A stretch of DNA of 35,016 bases from an uncultured Clostridia bacterium (GTDB lineage Bacteria > Bacillota > Clostridia > Oscillospirales > Acutalibacteraceae), in the NCBI GenBank assembly GCA_944384905.1, contig CALWVE010000032.1, positions 1 to 35,016 on the forward strand. The letters are read 5' to 3'. The notes beneath the pieces are model-generated. The model had not been told where the DNA came from. It worked only from the letters and a program-made list of their open reading frames with translations, and made no database searches. The stretch's first letter is position 1. Each line of letters begins with the position of its first letter. Below are positions 32,091-35,016 of this stretch, piece by piece. A program made the translations under genes and the position numbers.

Positions 32091-34337
32091 TTAAGTATTT
32101 TCCGCTCGGATGGTAACTTCTAAATGATAGTCTCCGCCTGCTACCCGGAATTTTTCCGGCATGGCGGTGCTCCAGGCCATGTCTCCTCCGATCGGCCCAT
32201 GGGCGGCGTCGATGTGTACAACCGTTTCATCGCGCCGTACCAATTCGTGGTCATGACCGGCGGACTGGTAGTCGGCGATGCGGCTGTGGTGGGCGTCAAA
32301 ATGGAAGGGGCACTGCGAAGCTATGGAAACCTGACAGCCCGATTGATCTTTCAGACGAACCCAACGCGTGTCCTCATGTCCGCCGTTTTCCGATGGAGGA
32401 ATAAACGCAAAATGTTCGTCGCTGACGTTGGTTTGATACACCCCAAGCGGCGCGGAGAGGATGCGGTCGGAATAGCTTTCGTTCTGTCCGCGGCCGAAAT
32501 AAGAGAGTTTTTCCATTTCGCCCGGCAAGATGCATTCCACACCTACCCGGGGAACCGCCCGATAGGAGCGGTCAAGATGGAAGTCTGCGCACAGATCCAG
32601 CTCTCCGTTGCCTTTTAAAATATAGGCGAGTTTGCCGTGGATATCGGGCAGGGAGGAATCGTTCTGAACAAAGGAAACTTCTACTCGCACCTGGTTTTCG
32701 CCGACGAGAACCTGCGGCTTTTTCCAGATAAACGTTTGCTTTCTGATTTTTTCGTATTCCGCATACCAGCCCCAGCCTTCCAAAGCATCCAAGCCGGTAT
32801 AAGGACGGTCAAAGCACGGCGAGATTTCCCGCAGCAAGACTTTGCCTGACTGAGTGAAGCCGACCAGCTTTCCGGTATCCAGATCGATTTTCAGCTGAGC
32901 ATGGTTTGCAGACAGCGAAAGCACGGAGCCTTCCGTCTTCTGCTCAGGCGCAGCATAAATCGGCGATTCCGTCTGCGGCAGAGCCGGGCCGTTTTCCAGT
33001 TCAAACTGAAACAGTCCGATTTCCGCATCGGCTTTGTTATAAAAAGTTTGGGCACGGCGCTTAACAGAAAACTCAATGGTGTAGATACATCCCGGGCGCT
33101 TTTTATGAGGAATTTCATAAGTGAATTCTTGCTGTTCTCCGGCTTTGAGATCGGGAAGAGAAAGCTCCTCCTCACAAATGATTTCTCCGTTTTCGCGCAG
33201 GATGGCCGTACACGAAAATGCCGACAGAGGCAGCTCTGCATTTTGATTTTCCAGCAAAAACCGGTTCCAAGGCTGGGTGGTTTGCCAGGCGGACCACTGC
33301 ACCGGGCGCGAAATGCGTACAGGCGCATAGCCGGCCTTTACTTCGTAAGCGACGGGTTTCCAGGTAAGATCCGGCAGTACGATTCCGTTGCAGGTCATAA
33401 ATCGGGGGCAATCGCCGTCGCGGTCAAAGCCTTCCACAAACGGTTCGTCAAAGTCGCCGCCGTAGCCATAAAACGCATGACCGTTTTCATCTTTGGTGAT
33501 GAGCGCTTTATCCTGCCAATCCCAGATAAATCCTCCCTGGAATCGGGGATAGCGCTGCATCAGTTCGACAAAACGATCCATTCCACCACCGGAATTTCGG
33601 ATCTGATACAGATATTCCACAAGAATGATGGGGCGATCATCTTCGCAATCGGCCAGCATTTTTAAAATACTGTCGTAGGTAGCGTACATATTGCCCCGGA
33701 TGTCCGAAATGTTTTTCCCCGGCTGTCCCGCTTCATACTGGCACAGACGGGTGGGATCGTATTCCTTGATAAAGCCGTACATGGCCGCGTGATTGGCTCC
33801 GGTTCCGCTTTCATTTCCCAGCGACCAGGAAAAAATGCTGACGTGGTTTTTCAGCTGTTCCACCATGCGGGAAGCGCGCTCGATAAATGCGGTTGCCCAT
33901 TGGGGAGAATGGGTCAAGGCGCCCATTACGCCATGAGTTTCCAGGTTGCATTCGCATACCAGCAGCAGGACGTATTCATCGCAAAGTTCATACCATAAGG
34001 GACTGTCGGGGTAATGGCAAGTGCGGACCGCGTTGATGTTCATCCGCTTCATTTCGGTAATCTCTTTGACCATCCATTCTCTGGATACGGTTCTGCCTGT
34101 TTGACAGCAAAAATCGTGGCGGTTCACGCCGCGCACCAACAGCCGCCGGCCGTTTAAGTACACGACTCCTTTGTGAATCTCAATGCGTTTAAAGCCAAAC
34201 CGAGAGGATTCGATATCCAATACATTAGTGCAGCGGCACTCGCCGTTCTTCTGGGCGTGGTAGCGGATGTTCCAGATGGGCTGGTAGTATGCCCTGTAAA
34301 CTTCCTCGCTGACCTCGATAGGCGACAGTGCTTGCTC
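32091..34337 (-). pseudogene. LacZ-like GH2 beta-galactosidase, 5'-truncated
   Basis: About 748 codons remain, running from roughly EQALSPIEVSEEVYRAYYQP to the stop. Family members have about 1000 residues, so the N-terminal sugar-binding domain (some 250-330 residues) is gone. The barrel starts after SSRFGFKRIEI with LLVRGVNRHDF. The acid/base Glu (SLGNESGTG, codon at 33810-33812) and nucleophile Glu (ILVEYLYQIRNSGG, codon 33615-33617) are kept. The C-terminal beta-galactosidase small-chain domain is intact. The usual DEANLETHG reads CECNLETHG. The frame continues upstream to 34667, but that part is antisense to the SLOG gene. No ribosome binding site or start codon is found at the junction. 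The truncation is probably recent, since there are no internal stops. Confidence 0.82.
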
Positions 34338-34343
34338 GATGTT

Positions 34344-34802
34344 TATACTGTGTCTTTCTTTGGTCACCGACAGATTGACCGCTTCTTTGAAACCGAAGAA
34401 AAGGTCGCTGCGTTGGTCAGGAAGCTCATAACAGAAAAAGAATATGTGGAGTTCCTGATCGGACGGGACGGCGAGTTTGACCAGATTGTGGCATCGACAG
34501 TCAGACGGGCAAAGCATAACATCCGGGACGACAATTGCGAACTCATCTGGGTGCTGGCATACCCGAAAGCCGAATATGTAAATAACGCAGACTCCTTTGA
34601 CGAATACTACGACAGCGTTGAGATCTGTGACGAAGCCGCTCGGAGCCATCCAAAGGCCGCAATACAAATCCGAAACCGGAGCATGGTGGACCGGTCAGAT
34701 CTGGTGGTGTGCTATGTTGAGCATGAAACCGGTGGTGCATTTCAGACAAAGACCTACGCTGAGAAAACCGGCAAGGATGTAATCAACCTCCCCGCCGATT
34801 GA
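34344..34802 (+). pseudogene. SLOG/DUF1273-like protein, start codon region missing
   Basis: About 152 residues read YTVSFFGHRQIDRFFETEEK, then EYVEFLIGRDGEFDQIVAST, LIWVLAYPKAEY, MVDRSDLVVCYVEHETGGA and ending DVINLPAD. These match the SLOG (YpsA-like) family of small Rossmann-fold proteins that may bind nucleotides; relatives begin M-x-x-CTVSFFGHR. Here no ATG is in frame: the nearest in-frame choice is TTG at 34332 without a ribosome binding site, and an ATG at 34339 is out of frame. The body of the gene seems whole, so only the first few codons and promoter are lost. The open frame extends back to 34173 over the GH2 gene, which is not native. If the TTG is used it could still be expressed. 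Confidence 0.72.
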
Positions 34803-34805
34803 ACC

Positions 34806-34836
34806 TTTTAATTATTCCACACTTTTTAATTATTCC
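34806..34836. repeat. 13-bp direct repeat after the SLOG-like gene
   Basis: ttttaattattcc occurs at 34806-34818 and 34824-34836, an 18-bp period. It is AT-rich and has no known role. Confidence 0.6.
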
Positions 34837-34904
34837 TCCAGCAGCTGTTTTTGAGGGGTAAGTTTCAAAGGCTACAGAACCGGCCAGCAACAATCGAATA
34901 AACA

Positions 34905-34956
34905 GAAAAAGGGCTTCCGAAGCTCTGCTGTAAAACACAGCGGAACCTCGAAAGCC
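34905..34956. terminator. Long imperfect hairpin, probable bidirectional terminator
   Basis: aaagggctt pairs with aagcccttt at the ends, with an imperfect middle and an inner gctgt/acagc stem. It carries A-rich and T-rich flanks. The 34803-34904 stretch before it holds only the direct repeat and no gene I can support. Confidence 0.6.
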
Positions 34957-34965
34957 CTTTATTTC

Positions 34966-35005
34966 AAGCCTTTTTCAGCACTTATGTGCCGGAGAAGGCT
35001 TTTTC
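34966..35005 (+). terminator. Second hairpin with T-run near the window end
   Basis: aagcctttttcagcac pairs with gtgccggagaaggctt (two G-T pairs, one mismatch), followed by ttttt-c-tg-ttt. It may end a transcript or be a leader attenuator of a gene beyond the window. Confidence 0.6.
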
Positions 35006-35016
35006 TGTTTGTATCA

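Noticed and set aside
34173..34343. Upstream part of the SLOG-like open frame as its natural N-terminus
   Set aside because: This stretch is antisense to clear GH2 coding sequence (FGFKRIEIHKG region) and does not look like SLOG proteins, which begin near CTVSFFGHR.
34338..34667. Upstream part of the GH2 open frame as a new N-terminal domain
   Set aside because: It is antisense to the SLOG-like gene and lacks the jelly-roll sugar-binding pattern.
34905..34956. Terminal inverted repeat of an insertion sequence
   Set aside because: No transposase or second copy is present, and the hairpin with A/T flanks is explained by a terminator.

Overview
The window looks like an anaerobic, gut-type member of the Bacillota (class Clostridia, probably Oscillospirales/Ruminococcaceae-like). 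This rests on strong AGGAGG-type ribosome binding sites, consensus sigma-A promoters, a GatCAB amidotransferase, a type III glutamine synthetase, an FprA-type flavodiiron protein, and L-fucose and glucuronide enzymes. Genes are densely packed, intergenic gaps are short, and intrinsic terminators are easy to see. I saw no rRNA, tRNA, CRISPR array, prophage or insertion sequence.

Layout. 1-350: 5' part of a folate cyclodeaminase gene. 442-1458: secreted or membrane-anchored protein with a Thr-Pro-Glu-Pro repeat. 1644-3170: MerR regulator divergent from a YitT-type membrane protein. 3219-5789: L-fucose isomerase followed by a small cupin-like partner (DUF4867-like). 5937-11149: a five-gene minus-strand nitrogen operon, in transcription order a GltB amidotransferase part, a GltB FMN/ferredoxin part, a GltB GXGXG part, a type I glutamine synthetase and an ANTAR RNA-binding regulator. 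11150-11556: divergent regulatory region. 11557-15207: type III glutamine synthetase, then purF. 15268-18552: minus-strand group of peroxiredoxin, flavodiiron protein, Gfo/Idh/MocA oxidoreductase and NUDIX hydrolase. 18693-20294: a purine-type riboswitch and an FAD-dependent oxidoreductase. 20333-21994: a beta-glucuronidase-like GH2 enzyme. 22103-27915: operon aspS-gatC-gatA-gatB-esterase. 28146-29364: mntP and tag. 29606-31957: glpK and a GNAT acetyltransferase. 32091-34802: two genes that have each lost their 5' end at one shared junction (a LacZ-like GH2 gene and a SLOG/DUF1273-like gene). 34803-35016: hairpins and a short direct repeat.

The most interesting part is the nitrogen hub. The glutamate synthase operon and the divergent type III glutamine synthetase gene both have consensus promoters. 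Their leaders carry small hairpins with the same six-base loop, AAAGGC (A at loop position 1, G at position 4), which is the recognition signature of ANTAR antiterminator proteins. Each of the three hairpins shares bases with, and so excludes, an intrinsic terminator. The last gene of the operon encodes an ANTAR protein whose receiver domain lacks the usual phosphorylated aspartate. Together this looks like a local antitermination circuit that sets the balance of glutamine and glutamate synthesis, with two stacked hairpin/terminator units in front of the type III glutamine synthetase.

A second regulatory RNA, a guanine-class purine aptamer with a shortened P3, sits before an uncharacterised FAD oxidoreductase. 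Its terminator stem takes up the P3 strand, which predicts gene activation by ligand. The AspRS carries a histidine typical of non-discriminating enzymes and is encoded with gatCAB, which points to indirect Asn-tRNA formation.
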